Under the pieces are notes generated by a model. It was not told where the DNA came from. It made no database searches and saw only the letters and a list, made by a program, of their open reading frames with translations. The position numbers were made by a program, and so were the translations under genes. A stretch of 64,000 nucleotides of DNA from Pseudomonas sp. FeN3W (lineage in GTDB: Bacteria > Pseudomonadota > Gammaproteobacteria > Pseudomonadales > Pseudomonadaceae), in the NCBI GenBank assembly GCA_030263805.2, contig CP136010.1:3611001-3675000 (forward strand), given 5' to 3'. This document shows positions 53,670 through 63,500 of this stretch, piece after piece (positions within the stretch are counted from its first letter, which is position 1; each line of letters starts with the position of its first letter).

Positions 53670-54355
53670 CTGAACCACCGCAACCCGAAGTAGATGCCAG
53701 CCCAGATATGCAACGCCAGCAGAAGATAGAAGATGATCGAGAACGCGATGTGTGCCGACAGCCAGGCGTTGAACAGCCTGCGCACCCGCTCCTGGAACTG
53801 GATCGAGTACTGCAGATCGGCGGCGGCGGATGCCAGTGGCAGCAGTTCGGCGCTGGCCTTGGGCGTACCGGCAACGCCCGCTGTTGGTCCTTGCGCGTAG
53901 GCCCAGTACTGCCCATCCAGAAGGCGCCACAGCCCGTCGATCTGCGCCTTCTTCTCGCGGATGTTCTCCGCGACGTAGCGCAGGTAATGCTGGCCGATGA
54001 ACCCAGTGAGCACGCTCAGCAGCATCGATGCCGTCAGCGCGACGCCGAGCGCACTCTGGAACTTGTGCCCGCTATGGAGGATGGCCAACAGCGCGCCTAC
54101 CAAGCCGAAATAGACGTGCGCCTGCAGCAATGCGCCGAAGCCATGCTTCCTGGTGAATGCGCGGCGCAGCGTAGCGCTGCGCTTGATTACGGTGTAGGTG
54201 AGCGGGACGAGCATGAACGCCGCGCCTACGACGCCGAACACGCCACCCAGGAGGCTTCCGGCGAAGAAGGAAGAGCGGTGCACCAGGAAACCCAGCCACA
54301 GGACCACCAGCATCGAGAAGATGATCGTCGCGATGATGCGATCCTGGTTGCGCAT
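53666..54355 (-). CDS. Cytochrome b-like integral membrane protein
   Basis: A 229-residue protein with about five membrane helices. Candidate haem-ligand histidines lie in HGFGALLQAHVYFG, ILHSGHK, FIGQHYLRY, LSAHIAFSI and LLALHIWAG. It starts directly after the stop of the reductase gene and overlaps the multihaem gene, so the three are one transcript. It probably moves electrons from the reductase across the inner membrane. Family assignment is tentative. Confidence 0.7.
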   Translation of the reverse strand: MRNQDRIIATIIFSMLVVLWLGFLVHRSSFFAGSLLGGVFGVVGAAFMLVPLTYTVIKRSATLRRAFTRKHGFGALLQAHVYFGLVGALLAILHSGHKFQSALGVALTASMLLSVLTGFIGQHYLRYVAENIREKKAQIDGLWRLLDGQYWAYAQGPTAGVAGTPKASAELLPLASAAADLQYSIQFQERVRRLFNAWLSAHIAFSIIFYLLLALHIWAGIYFGLRWFR

Positions 54356-56539
54356 CTACGCATCCACCGAGATATCGGCCGACGCTTTCGCCTGGCAGGC
54401 CAGGATCACGCCCGAGGAACGATCGAGTGGCGTCAGACCGTCGTCCACGTCCATGGTGACCTCGCCCGACAGCAGCTTGATCTTGCAGAGGCCGCAGTAA
54501 CCCTGCCGGCAGGCATATTCGATCGGAACGCCGACCTCTTCGGCGGCCTCGAGAACGGTCTGGCCGGCCGCCAGCGGCGCCTTTTTTCCGGACCGCTCGA
54601 AGCTGCAGGTGACGGCCGTCGCCGTGTCGCCCGCCGACACCTCCAGGCCGGGAGGCACTGTCCTGGAGGGGCTCAGGAACAGCTCGGAATGAACCGACGC
54701 CAGGTCGATGCCCAGCTTGCCCAGTTCGTTGCGGACCGCGTCCATCATCACCGACGGACCGCACAAGTGGATGCGGCGCGAACGGATCTGCGGAATCTGC
54801 CCCAGCAGTTCGGCGGTGATGAACCCACGCGGGCCGGTCCATGCCGCCGATGACTCGTCGCTCAGCACGATGGACACATGCAGGTTCGGATGCCGGCGGG
54901 CGAGTTGGTTCAGCTCGTCGCGGAAGATCACGCTTTCCAGGTCCTTGCAGGCGTAGACCAGGTCGATCCGGCCGTTCCAGCTCTGGTCGGTCAGGTAGCG
55001 GATGGAACTCATCAGCGGCGTGATGCCGACGCCGCCGCCCAGGAACACGACACTGTCGGACTCGACGCCGCGGAAGGTGAAGCGGCCGTAGGGGCCGGAC
55101 GCATCGAGGAGATCGCCTTCCTTCACCTGCTCGTGCAGGTAACCCGAGACGATGCCGCCGCTTTCGTGCTTGACCGTCAGGTCGCACCAGCCGTGGCAGC
55201 ATGGCGATGAAGCGATCGAATACGAGCGCTTGACCTGGTTCCCGCCTGAATGCACCGAAAGCGTGAGGAACTGGCCGGGCTCGAACTCGAACGGCAGCGC
55301 ACCCACGCCCTCCACTGGCGCCAGCCGAAACGTCTTGACCTTGGGCGTCTCCTGGAAGACGCGTGCGACCCGCAGCTTGCCCACCCAGCCGCCCATGGTG
55401 GACACGGGTGCGCGTGCCTGCGGCTCGCCCTCGGCCGGCACGCCCGGAGACACGGACGCCGCGGGGGCCGGCGCCACACCGGAACGAGGCGCAGCGGCGG
55501 GGGCCGGAGGCACCGGTGCCCCGGTGCGCAACGTGGCGAGGACCGCATTCGTGCGTCGGGTTCGCGCCACGTACATCCAGGCGGCCAGCAGCGCAAAGGC
55601 CAGCAGCAACGCCATCGTGAAGTAGTGGAAGCCCGACAGGCCGAAGACGCCGTGCGCCGGGGCCGTGGTCAGGGGATCGGTCAGGTTCATCTCGCGCCGG
55701 AACCACGCCAGCGCGATCCCCCGCGGCGCCTGTCCTTCGGCCAGTGCGCGGTAGGCCGACAAGCCGCTGTCGAATTCGCCCCAGGCCACGCGCATGCGGT
55801 CGGATGCTTCCTGCAGGCCGCCGTAGTCGTTGCGCTGGACCGCGTGCGACGCCTCCGACGACAGGGACGCCAATAGCTGGATCCCTTCGTGCATCCGGTG
55901 GTGGGCGAGCTGCTCAACGCTCGCGCGCCGCTCCGGCGGTAGATCCGGCAGCGCCATCAGCTGCGGATACAGCAGCTTGTTGAGGCGCCGATCCCGACCG
56001 CACTCGTCTCCGCGGCAGCCGCGCATCATGTCGTCCATCATGCCGCCCATGGAACCGGCCATCGATGCACCACTCGAAGCCGGCATGCTGGCAGTCGCGT
56101 CCGGGTGATGCGCGGCGTGATCGTCATCGCCCGCCGATGCGTCAGCCGGCGGTGTGGCGCTCATCGGCATGCCGTTCATCGAGCTGCTGCTTTGCGCCGG
56201 CATGCCATCGGCTGGCGCCGGCTGCGGTACCGCCATGCTTCCGGCCTTGTCCGGATGATGCGCGGCGTGATCGTCATCGCCCATCGGCGCGCCAGCCGGC
56301 GGCGTGGTGCCCATCGGCATACCAGCCATCGAGCCGCTGTCCCGGGCCGATGACGTGCCGGCAGCGTCCGGCTGCGCAGCCGTCGTGCCGCCGGTCTTGT
56401 CTGGCGGATGGGCTGCGTGTGGATCAGCAGCCGACTGAGCGCCGGCCGCTCCATGAGCCAGCAGCATCGCCAGCGTGGCCAGGGCGGCGACTCGCTTCCA
56501 CCCCACGAAGCCTTCCGTCAGCACCGCGGCGGCCTCCAC
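54356..56539 (-). CDS. Fusion: Met/His-rich periplasmic domain, membrane helix, FAD/NAD(P)H reductase and 2Fe-2S ferredoxin
   Basis: A 727-residue protein. Residues 1-35 are a signal/anchor; 36-165 are low-complexity with repeats of DDDHAAHHPDKAG and MNGMPM type. Residues 170-290 form a helical domain with a CRGDEC motif, followed by a membrane helix (FHYFTMALLLAFALLAAWMYV, about 310-332). After a Pro/Ala linker comes a ferredoxin-reductase module with RSYSIASSP (FAD) and GGGVGITPLMSSI (NAD(P)H). A plant-type 2Fe-2S domain ends the chain (CRQGYCGLC and a final Cys in ILACQAK). It would link cytosolic NAD(P)H to a periplasmic metal-binding domain. The GTG start could instead be at 56524. Confidence 0.82.
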   Translation of the reverse strand: MEAAAVLTEGFVGWKRVAALATLAMLLAHGAAGAQSAADPHAAHPPDKTGGTTAAQPDAAGTSSARDSGSMAGMPMGTTPPAGAPMGDDDHAAHHPDKAGSMAVPQPAPADGMPAQSSSSMNGMPMSATPPADASAGDDDHAAHHPDATASMPASSGASMAGSMGGMMDDMMRGCRGDECGRDRRLNKLLYPQLMALPDLPPERRASVEQLAHHRMHEGIQLLASLSSEASHAVQRNDYGGLQEASDRMRVAWGEFDSGLSAYRALAEGQAPRGIALAWFRREMNLTDPLTTAPAHGVFGLSGFHYFTMALLLAFALLAAWMYVARTRRTNAVLATLRTGAPVPPAPAAAPRSGVAPAPAASVSPGVPAEGEPQARAPVSTMGGWVGKLRVARVFQETPKVKTFRLAPVEGVGALPFEFEPGQFLTLSVHSGGNQVKRSYSIASSPCCHGWCDLTVKHESGGIVSGYLHEQVKEGDLLDASGPYGRFTFRGVESDSVVFLGGGVGITPLMSSIRYLTDQSWNGRIDLVYACKDLESVIFRDELNQLARRHPNLHVSIVLSDESSAAWTGPRGFITAELLGQIPQIRSRRIHLCGPSVMMDAVRNELGKLGIDLASVHSELFLSPSRTVPPGLEVSAGDTATAVTCSFERSGKKAPLAAGQTVLEAAEEVGVPIEYACRQGYCGLCKIKLLSGEVTMDVDDGLTPLDRSSGVILACQAKASADISVDA

Positions 56540-57063
56540 TACATATGGCCCATCTTCTTCTTGGCCATGCCCCCGCCCATGCTCGAATCCATCTTCTGCA
56601 TGGTGGCGTCGACCTTCTGCATCTGCATCTCGCAGTGCTCCATGTCCTCCTTCATCTGCTGCATGTGCTGCATCGTGGCGGGCATGTCCATGTCCTTATG
56701 CGCGGAGGCATCGCCAGCCTTCATCGCCATGGCCTGCTGATGCATCTGCATGCTGCCTTCCTGCATCTGTCGGCCCATGGCCTCCATGGCTTGCCCCCGT
56801 TCGCGCATCATGGCTGCCATCTCCTCCATGTGCGTGGCCATGGCATCGGGCGTTGCGGGCGCATTCTGAGAAGCAGGGGACTTCGGATCGGTAGGGTGCG
56901 CCGCTGGAGCGTGAGGTGCCGCCGGGGTGCTGGCGGGCTGCTGCCCCATGGCGCCTGGCATGGCATCCTTCTTGTGCATGTCATCATCAGCGAGCGTCGT
57001 CCCAGCGAGGAGTATTCCCACGAAGCAAATTGGAGCGAGGGGTGTGCGTCGGTGCGGTCTCAT
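56539..57063 (-). CDS. Periplasmic Met-rich helical protein
   Basis: A 174-residue protein with a signal peptide (APICFVGILLAGTTLA), a Pro/Ala-rich linker with MPGAMG, and a long amphipathic helix of Met, Gln, Glu and His (MRERGQAMEAMGRQMQEGSMQMHQQAMAM region), ending in GGGMAKKKMGHM. More than 30 Met residues suggest Cu(I)/Ag(I) binding. AGGAGG precedes the ATG. Its stop shares one base with the start of the reductase-fusion gene. No named family. Confidence 0.75.
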   Translation of the reverse strand: MRPHRRTPLAPICFVGILLAGTTLADDDMHKKDAMPGAMGQQPASTPAAPHAPAAHPTDPKSPASQNAPATPDAMATHMEEMAAMMRERGQAMEAMGRQMQEGSMQMHQQAMAMKAGDASAHKDMDMPATMQHMQQMKEDMEHCEMQMQKVDATMQKMDSSMGGGMAKKKMGHM

Positions 57064-57615
57064 GACAACCTCCTAATGGTTGTTTTTCTGACTTTGGCTG
57101 TGGGCGTAGGAAAAACTACCTTACAGATCAGGCTATTACTAATAGCCTACGGAGAAGAAGCTGTCGTAAACCTTACTTGTGCATTACATTTTCACGTTTG
57201 TTGGTGAAATAGTTGTATTGATTTTGAAGAGGAGGTAGCAGGTTATTTGTGGTTTGCGGCGGCGGAGATAGCAGGTGTTTTGCGAGTAGTACGCTGAAAA
57301 TATGTTAGTTTAGGTAACTGACATAAATGTAAAGTTTAGGTTATATAAACGACAGGTCTGATCTGCAATAAAGCCAAACAATATTTACGAACTATTCGAG
57401 GCTCGCTCATAAACGGGTCCAAGCTTTCCCTTGTGCCGAAATTTGCGTGCTTCGGAGTTAAACATGATGAATGACTTGATCAAATATCGCGCCTGGTCGG
57501 CACACCCGTTTCCGCTCTCCGCTCATGACTGGCGTGGTGCGCAAGCCGAAGTCCTCGAATATTCTAGTTGTCGTTGCTGCAATCAACGGGACCGGCACTG
57601 CAGTAAGGAGATTCT
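57064..57615. other. Divergent regulatory region before cusC
   Basis: AT-rich intergenic DNA between the minus-strand electron-transfer operon and the cus operon. It contains the CopR-like box at 57319-57332. A short frame from 57464 to 57619 overlaps the cusC start and could be a leader peptide, but it has no clear support. Confidence 0.45.
57319..57332. promoter_or_regulatory. CopR-box-like site between the electron-transfer and cus operons
   Basis: TGACA-TAAA-TGTAA, one base from the pattern. It is 283 bases before cusC and 255 before the Met-rich gene, so it could control either direction. Confidence 0.6.
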
Positions 57616-58902
57616 ATGAACTGGATCGTTCAGCCGCTGCCCGTCCGCAGTTGGGGGCTGCTAGCACCCGTCATCCTAGGCCTTGCTCTGAGCAGCGGCG
57701 CGCAGGCTTCGCCAGGGTCAGCCGAGCTTGGCGCCACGTTGCCTCCGCTGCTAGACCTGCTTGAACGGCAGAGCCCAGAGCTCCGGGCTGTCGGGCATGA
57801 GAGGCAGGCCGCCTGGGAGCGTCCCGATGTAGCCGGTGCGCTCCCGGACCCGATGCTCACTTTTGAGGAAATGGGCATCGCCCGCGACGACCCGATCCTA
57901 TCGCCCAGCGGCGTTGGCAGCACACGTTACGCGTTCCGTCAGACTTTTCCTATTGGCGGCAAGCGGGGGCTTGCTCGCGAGATCGCAGAGGCGGGCGCCG
58001 AGCAGGCAGCGGCCCGCGAGCGCCTGAGCCGAGTCGAGCTCAGGAGTCTCGTCAAGCTTGCCTTCAACGAATACCAGTATGCCCACGCAGCCATCCAGGT
58101 CACCGAGGAGCTGCGGGCGCTGGTGGATGAGCTTGAGAGTATTGCCCAAGCTCGCTACAGAGTGGGGCTTGCGCCGCAACAGGACGTGATCAAGGCTCAG
58201 ACCGAGCACACCAGTCTGCAGAGCGAGCTGCTGACGCTGGAACGCGACCGACGCGGCACGGCGGCGCGGTTGAACGGCATCTTGGCGCGCCCTGCGAACT
58301 CGCCGCTGGCGGAGCCCGCCGGTTGGCCTGCTCTGCCTGCATCAGTGCCGACCTTGGCTGAGCTGCAGGCTCGTATCTTCGGTGGCAATCCTCAACTGGC
58401 TGAGCTCAATGCACGAATTCAAGAGGCCCAGCGTGCTGAGGCGCTTGCCAGCCGAAACTGGATTCCGGATATCACCGTCGGCACTGCCGTCGTCCAGATG
58501 GGTAACCGGGCCGAAGAGTTCGAGTTGATGCTGGAGATGAATATCCCGCTGTGGGGCAAACGCCGCAGCGCAGAGCAGCGCGAGGCCGTTTCCTTGCGCT
58601 ACGCCGCCGAGGCTCGTCGCGAGGCGGTCAACAGCCGTCTCGCGGGCAGCGTAGGTGAAGCGTGGTCGGCGTTGGAGACAGCCTTTCGACAGCACGAACT
58701 GATTGACAGAACGCTCCTGCCGCAGGCGGAGCTCACCTATCAATCGGCGCTCGCCAGCTATCAGACCGGCAACGTCGATTTCGCGACCTTGCTTGATGCC
58801 CAGCGACAGATTCGCCAGCTGAGGCTGTCGCTGCTCTCGCTGGCGCTGGAGCAACGAGTCCAAGTGGTGGAATTGGAACGTCTTGTCGGAGCAGAACTAT
58901 GA
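57616..58902 (+). CDS. cusC: Outer-membrane efflux protein CusC/CzcC-like
   Basis: A 428-residue TolC-superfamily protein. The signal peptide (ILGLALSSGAQA) is followed by two long helical-hairpin repeats (ALPDPMLTFEEMGI and YRVGLAPQQDVIKAQTEHTSLQ in the first, ARIQEAQRAEALASRNWIPDITVGTAVVQMG in the second) and YQTGNVDFATLLDAQRQIRQL near the end. It forms the exit channel of the RND pump. AGGAGA precedes the ATG. The stop overlaps the cusB start by 4 bases. Confidence 0.9.
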   Translation: MNWIVQPLPVRSWGLLAPVILGLALSSGAQASPGSAELGATLPPLLDLLERQSPELRAVGHERQAAWERPDVAGALPDPMLTFEEMGIARDDPILSPSGVGSTRYAFRQTFPIGGKRGLAREIAEAGAEQAAARERLSRVELRSLVKLAFNEYQYAHAAIQVTEELRALVDELESIAQARYRVGLAPQQDVIKAQTEHTSLQSELLTLERDRRGTAARLNGILARPANSPLAEPAGWPALPASVPTLAELQARIFGGNPQLAELNARIQEAQRAEALASRNWIPDITVGTAVVQMGNRAEEFELMLEMNIPLWGKRRSAEQREAVSLRYAAEARREAVNSRLAGSVGEAWSALETAFRQHELIDRTLLPQAELTYQSALASYQTGNVDFATLLDAQRQIRQLRLSLLSLALEQRVQVVELERLVGAEL

Positions 58903-60536
58903 ATCGCAGCATGATTTTCGGCGCAGGTGCGCTCGCCCTTGCGACGGCAATCGCCGGCTTCGGTGGTGGCTACATGGTGGCGCAAAGGACAGGCTCCTCG
59001 GAGGTAGCTGGAAGCACCGCCCCACAAGAGCGCAAGGTTCTGTACTACCGCAACCCCATGGGGCTGCCCGACACGTCGCCAGTGCCCAAGAAGGATCCGA
59101 TGGGGATGGACTACATCCCGGTCTACGCCGACAAGGGGCCTGCTGCCGCGCAGGGCGAGCGCAAGATCCTGTACTACCGCAATCCCATGGGACTGCCGGA
59201 CACCTCCCCGGTGCCGAAGAAGGACTCCATGGGTATGGAGTACATCCCCGTTTATGAGGGTGATGAATCGGGAAACACCGTTGTAATCAGCCCTGAGAAG
59301 GTGCAGTTGCTGGGTGTACTGTCTTCGCCAGTTGAGCGCCGCGTGCTCACCCGTACAGTGCGTGCAGTCGGTACGGTGCAGGTCGACGAGCGCGGCCAAT
59401 ACACCTTGGCGCCCAAGTTTGAGGGTTGGATCGAAAAGCTCTACGTCAACACGACCGGTGAGCCGGTTCGCAAAGGCCAGCCACTTATGGAGGTCTACAG
59501 CCCCGAGCTGGTGTCGGCGCAGCAGGAGTTCCTGATCGCCAATGCCGGGCAGCAAAGTCTTGCCGGCGGCAGCGCGGCCGCGCAAAAGGGGCTCGCCTCC
59601 CTCTCCTATTCTGCCCTTGAGCGGCTACGCAATTGGGATATCGGGGAAGCACAGCTTGAACGGTTGCGTCGTACTGGCAAGGTAACTCGCACTTTGACGA
59701 TCGCCGCGCCCGTGGATGGCGTGGTATTGGATAAGCCATCGGTTGAAGGTATGCGCTTTCAGCCAGGGGATGCCCTCTACCGAATCGCGGATCTCGATAC
59801 CGTCTGGCTTATCGCTGAGGTTTTCGAGCAGGATCTGGCGTTAGTTCAGCTTGGGCAGAAGGCGCAGCTTACGGTAAGCGCCTATCCCGACCGGCGCTTT
59901 AGGGGCGAGGTAACCTTCGTTTATCCCGATCTGTCGCCGGAGACTCGCACCGCCAGGGTTCGCATCGAGCTAACCAATCCCGACGGCCTGCTTAAGCCGG
60001 CTATGTTCGGCACCGCTCAGCTCGCAGCAGGTGAGCAGGCGCCGGTGCTCGCAGTGCCTGACTCGGCGGTAATCGACAGCGGTACTCGCCGGATTGCGCT
60101 GGTTGCCCTGGGCGAAGGTCGCTTTGAGCCGCGCGAACTGCGCACAGGCAGGCGTGCCGACGGCTACCTTGAGGTGTTGGAAGGGCTGGGGGAGGGCGAG
60201 TCAGTAGTCACGCGCGCCAACTTCCTGATAGACGCCGAGAGCAACCTAAAGGCAGCGCTAAGCGGCATGAGTGGGAAGTCGGCTTCGACTGCAGAAGCGG
60301 ATCCCCATGCCCATGGAGCCGCCGTCGGGCCTGACGGTCCCGCCGCGCCAGGCAATGCCGATGCACTTCATCGTCATGCTGGACACGACGATCACAGTGA
60401 TAGCGGCAGTTACGAGAGCAACGAGCTTCATAAGCCGGCGGGTGAGGTGGATGCGGGCCACGGTAGCGACGCTGAGTCTGGGAGTCACCCAGATCATGTG
60501 ATGCCGGACGGCGGCCATTCCCATGGAGGGCATTAA
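58899..60536 (+). CDS. cusB: RND periplasmic adaptor CusB with two metal-binding domains
   Basis: A 545-residue membrane-fusion protein. After an N-terminal anchor it has two tandem heavy-metal-binding domains (about residues 46-78 and 87-120), each with YYRNPMGLPDTSPVPKKD and MGMxYIPVY; most CusB proteins have one or none. The lipoyl/hairpin and beta-barrel parts follow (GWIEKLYVNTTGEPVRKGQ; DTVWLIAEVFEQDLALV). The last ~80 residues are His/Asp/Gly-rich (HRHAGHDDHSDSG), another likely metal site. cusA follows after 2 bases. Confidence 0.92.
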   Translation: MNRSMIFGAGALALATAIAGFGGGYMVAQRTGSSEVAGSTAPQERKVLYYRNPMGLPDTSPVPKKDPMGMDYIPVYADKGPAAAQGERKILYYRNPMGLPDTSPVPKKDSMGMEYIPVYEGDESGNTVVISPEKVQLLGVLSSPVERRVLTRTVRAVGTVQVDERGQYTLAPKFEGWIEKLYVNTTGEPVRKGQPLMEVYSPELVSAQQEFLIANAGQQSLAGGSAAAQKGLASLSYSALERLRNWDIGEAQLERLRRTGKVTRTLTIAAPVDGVVLDKPSVEGMRFQPGDALYRIADLDTVWLIAEVFEQDLALVQLGQKAQLTVSAYPDRRFRGEVTFVYPDLSPETRTARVRIELTNPDGLLKPAMFGTAQLAAGEQAPVLAVPDSAVIDSGTRRIALVALGEGRFEPRELRTGRRADGYLEVLEGLGEGESVVTRANFLIDAESNLKAALSGMSGKSASTAEADPHAHGAAVGPDGPAAPGNADALHRHAGHDDHSDSGSYESNELHKPAGEVDAGHGSDAESGSHPDHVMPDGGHSHGGH

Positions 60537-60538
60537 GC

Positions 60539-63500
60539 ATGCTTGCCAAAATCATTGAATGGTCGGTGCGCAACGTCTTCCTTGTGTTGCTCGCCACGCT
60601 GATTATCATCGGCGCCGGCATCTACGCGGTAATGAAAACCCCACTGGACGCACTGCCGGACCTATCCGACGTGCAGGTGATTGTGTACACCGAATATCCT
60701 GGGCAGGCCCCGCAGGTGGTAGAGGATCAGGTCACCTATCCGCTTACCACGGCGCTGCTATCGGTGCCCAACTCCAAGGTGGTGCGAGGCTTCTCGTTTT
60801 TCGGTGCCTCCTTCGTCTATGTCATCTTCGAGGACGGTACCGACATCTATTGGGCCCGCTCGCGGGTGCTGGAGTACCTCAACTTCGCTTCGAAGAACCT
60901 GCCAGCGGGGGTGACACCCGCGTTAGGGCCAGATGCCACAGGTGTGGGCTGGGTCTACCAATACGCCTTGACCAGCACACGTCATACCCTTGCTGAGCTA
61001 CGCACCCTGCAAGACTGGTTCGTGCGCTATCAGCTCACCAAGGCCGAAGGCATATCCGAGATTGCGAGCATCGGAGGCTTTGTCCAGCAGTACCAGGTCA
61101 CCGTTGACCCGCAGAAGCTTCAGGCCTATGACATCCCGTTGAGCCGGATATCTGAAGTCATCCGTACCAGCAATGCCGACGTCGGTGGCCGCATCGTAGA
61201 GATGAGCGAGACCGAGTACATGGTGCGCGGTCGTGGCTACCTGCGCGGTGCAGAGGACATCGAGAAACTGGTGCTGAAAGCTTCACGCGGAATTCCGGTT
61301 CTGCTGCGTGATGTAGCTCGCGTCGAACTCGGCCCGGACGAGCGTCGCGGCGTCGTTGAGCTCGATGGAGAGGGTGAGGTGGTCGGCGGCATCGCCGTTG
61401 CCCGCTACGGCGAGAATGCTATGTCCGTGATCGACAATCTTGAGGCCAAAATAGAGGAGATCCGTCCCGGCCTGCCGGAAGGAGTGAATATCGAGACGGT
61501 GTACGACCGCTCGGATCTTATCCAGCGCGCTGTCGACAATCTCAAGTTCACGCTTCTTGAAGAGTCGATCATCGTTGCGCTGGTGTGCGTTGTGTTTCTT
61601 CTGCACGTGCGCAGTGCGCTGGTGGCCATCCTCATGCTGCCGATTGGCATCCTAATGTCCTTCATCGCCATGCGCTGGCTAGGGCTCAACTCCAACATCA
61701 TGAGTTTGGGCGGCATCGCGATCGCCATCGGTGCGATGGTGGACGCAGCTATTGTGATGATCGAGAACGCCCACAAGCACCTGGAGCGAGCGCCGCCGGA
61801 GAAGCCGCGTGTACATATTATAATCGAGGCCTGTCGGGAGGTAGGCCCTGCGCTGTTCTTCTCGCTGCTGATCATCACAGTCTCCTTCCTACCGGTGTTC
61901 ACGCTGGAGTCGCAGGAGGGGAGGATGTTCTCGCCGCTGGCGCTCACCAAGACCTTCGCTATGGGCGCTGCGGCGCTGCTATCAGTGACCCTGGTGCCGG
62001 TGCTGATGCTGCTGTTCGTGCGAGGGCGGATAATCCCCGAGCACAAGAACCCGGTGAACCGCTTTCTGATATGGGTCTACCGCCCGATCATCCAAGGTGT
62101 GCTGCGTTGGAAGGTGATGACAATCGTTGTAGCGCTGGTGGTTTTGGTCGTTAGCATTTTGCCGGCGCGGCAGCTCGGTAGCGAGTTCATGCCGCGACTC
62201 AACGAGGGCACGCTGCTGTATATGCCAGCCTCGCTTCCTGGTATGTCTATTACCAAGGCCGCTGAGCTCATGCAAACGCAGGACCGGATCATCAAGAGCT
62301 TCCCAGAGGTGGCCTCGGTGTTTGGCAAGGCGGGCCGCGCGGCCACGGCCACCGACCCGGCGCCGGTGGAAATGTTCGAGACGGTGGTTAACCTCAAACC
62401 GGAGAAAGAGTGGCGGCCAGGAATGACGGTGGACAAGCTCATCGCCGAGATGAACGACGCGCTGAAATTTCCGGGCGTGGCAAATAGCTGGACTATGCCC
62501 ATCCAAGGGCGCTTGGACATGCTCTCCACCGGCATTCGAACGCCCATTGGCATCAAGGTATTTGGCATGGACCTCGCCGGGATCGAGCGGCTAGCAACTC
62601 AGATTGAAGCGGTTGTGCAGGCAGTGCCCGGCACCACCAGCGCGTTTGCCGAACGTATTACAGGCGGCTTCTACCTCGACATTTCGCCCGACTATGACGC
62701 CTTGGCCCGCTACGGCTTGACGGTAGGGGAAGTGCAAACGGTGATTAGCACCGCCCTTGGCGGCGAGCTTGTGACCACCACTGTCGAAGGGCGGGAGCGA
62801 TTCGGCGTCAATGTGCGCTATCCGCGAGAGCTGCGTTCCGATCCCCAACGGATCGGCACTGAAGTGCTAGTGCCGACGCCGAGCGGTGCACAGATACCAC
62901 TCGGCCAGCTTACGGACATCAGCATCACTAAGGGCGCGCCGAGCATCCGCACTGAGAACGCATTGCTATCGGCCTATATCTACGTGGATATTCGTGATAG
63001 GGATATCGGTAGCTACGTGCGCGAGGCGCAGCAAGCTGTACAGGAGCAAGTGAGTTTCCCGCCTGGGTATTATGTCACCTGGAGCGGCCAGTTTGAGTAC
63101 ATGGAGAGAGCGGCCGAGCGGCTGAAAATCGTAGTGCCGTTGACGCTGGTGGTGATCTTCCTCCTGCTGTATCTGAACTTCCGGCGGCTTACCGAGACGC
63201 TGATCGTCATGCTCTCAGTGCCATTCTCGCTGGTAGGTGGCGTTTGGCTGATGTGGGCGTTGGGCTACAACTTCTCCGTTGCAGTAGCGGTGGGTTTCAT
63301 TGCTCTGGCTGGCGTTGCCGCGGAGACAGGCGTGATCATGCTGATCTACCTTGACCACGCGCTCGATGAGCGTCGAGCAGAGCGGGAGGCTGCCGGTGAA
63401 AAGCTGACGGTGGATGACCTTTACCAGGCAGTGATAATTGGCGCGGTGGATCGAGTGCGGCCGAAGATAATGACTGTGGTTGCCATCATGGCCGGTCTGT

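Noticed and set aside
57464..57619. Short frame before cusC as a leader peptide
   Set aside because: No good ribosome site and no attenuator-like structure; only mentioned under the intergenic region.
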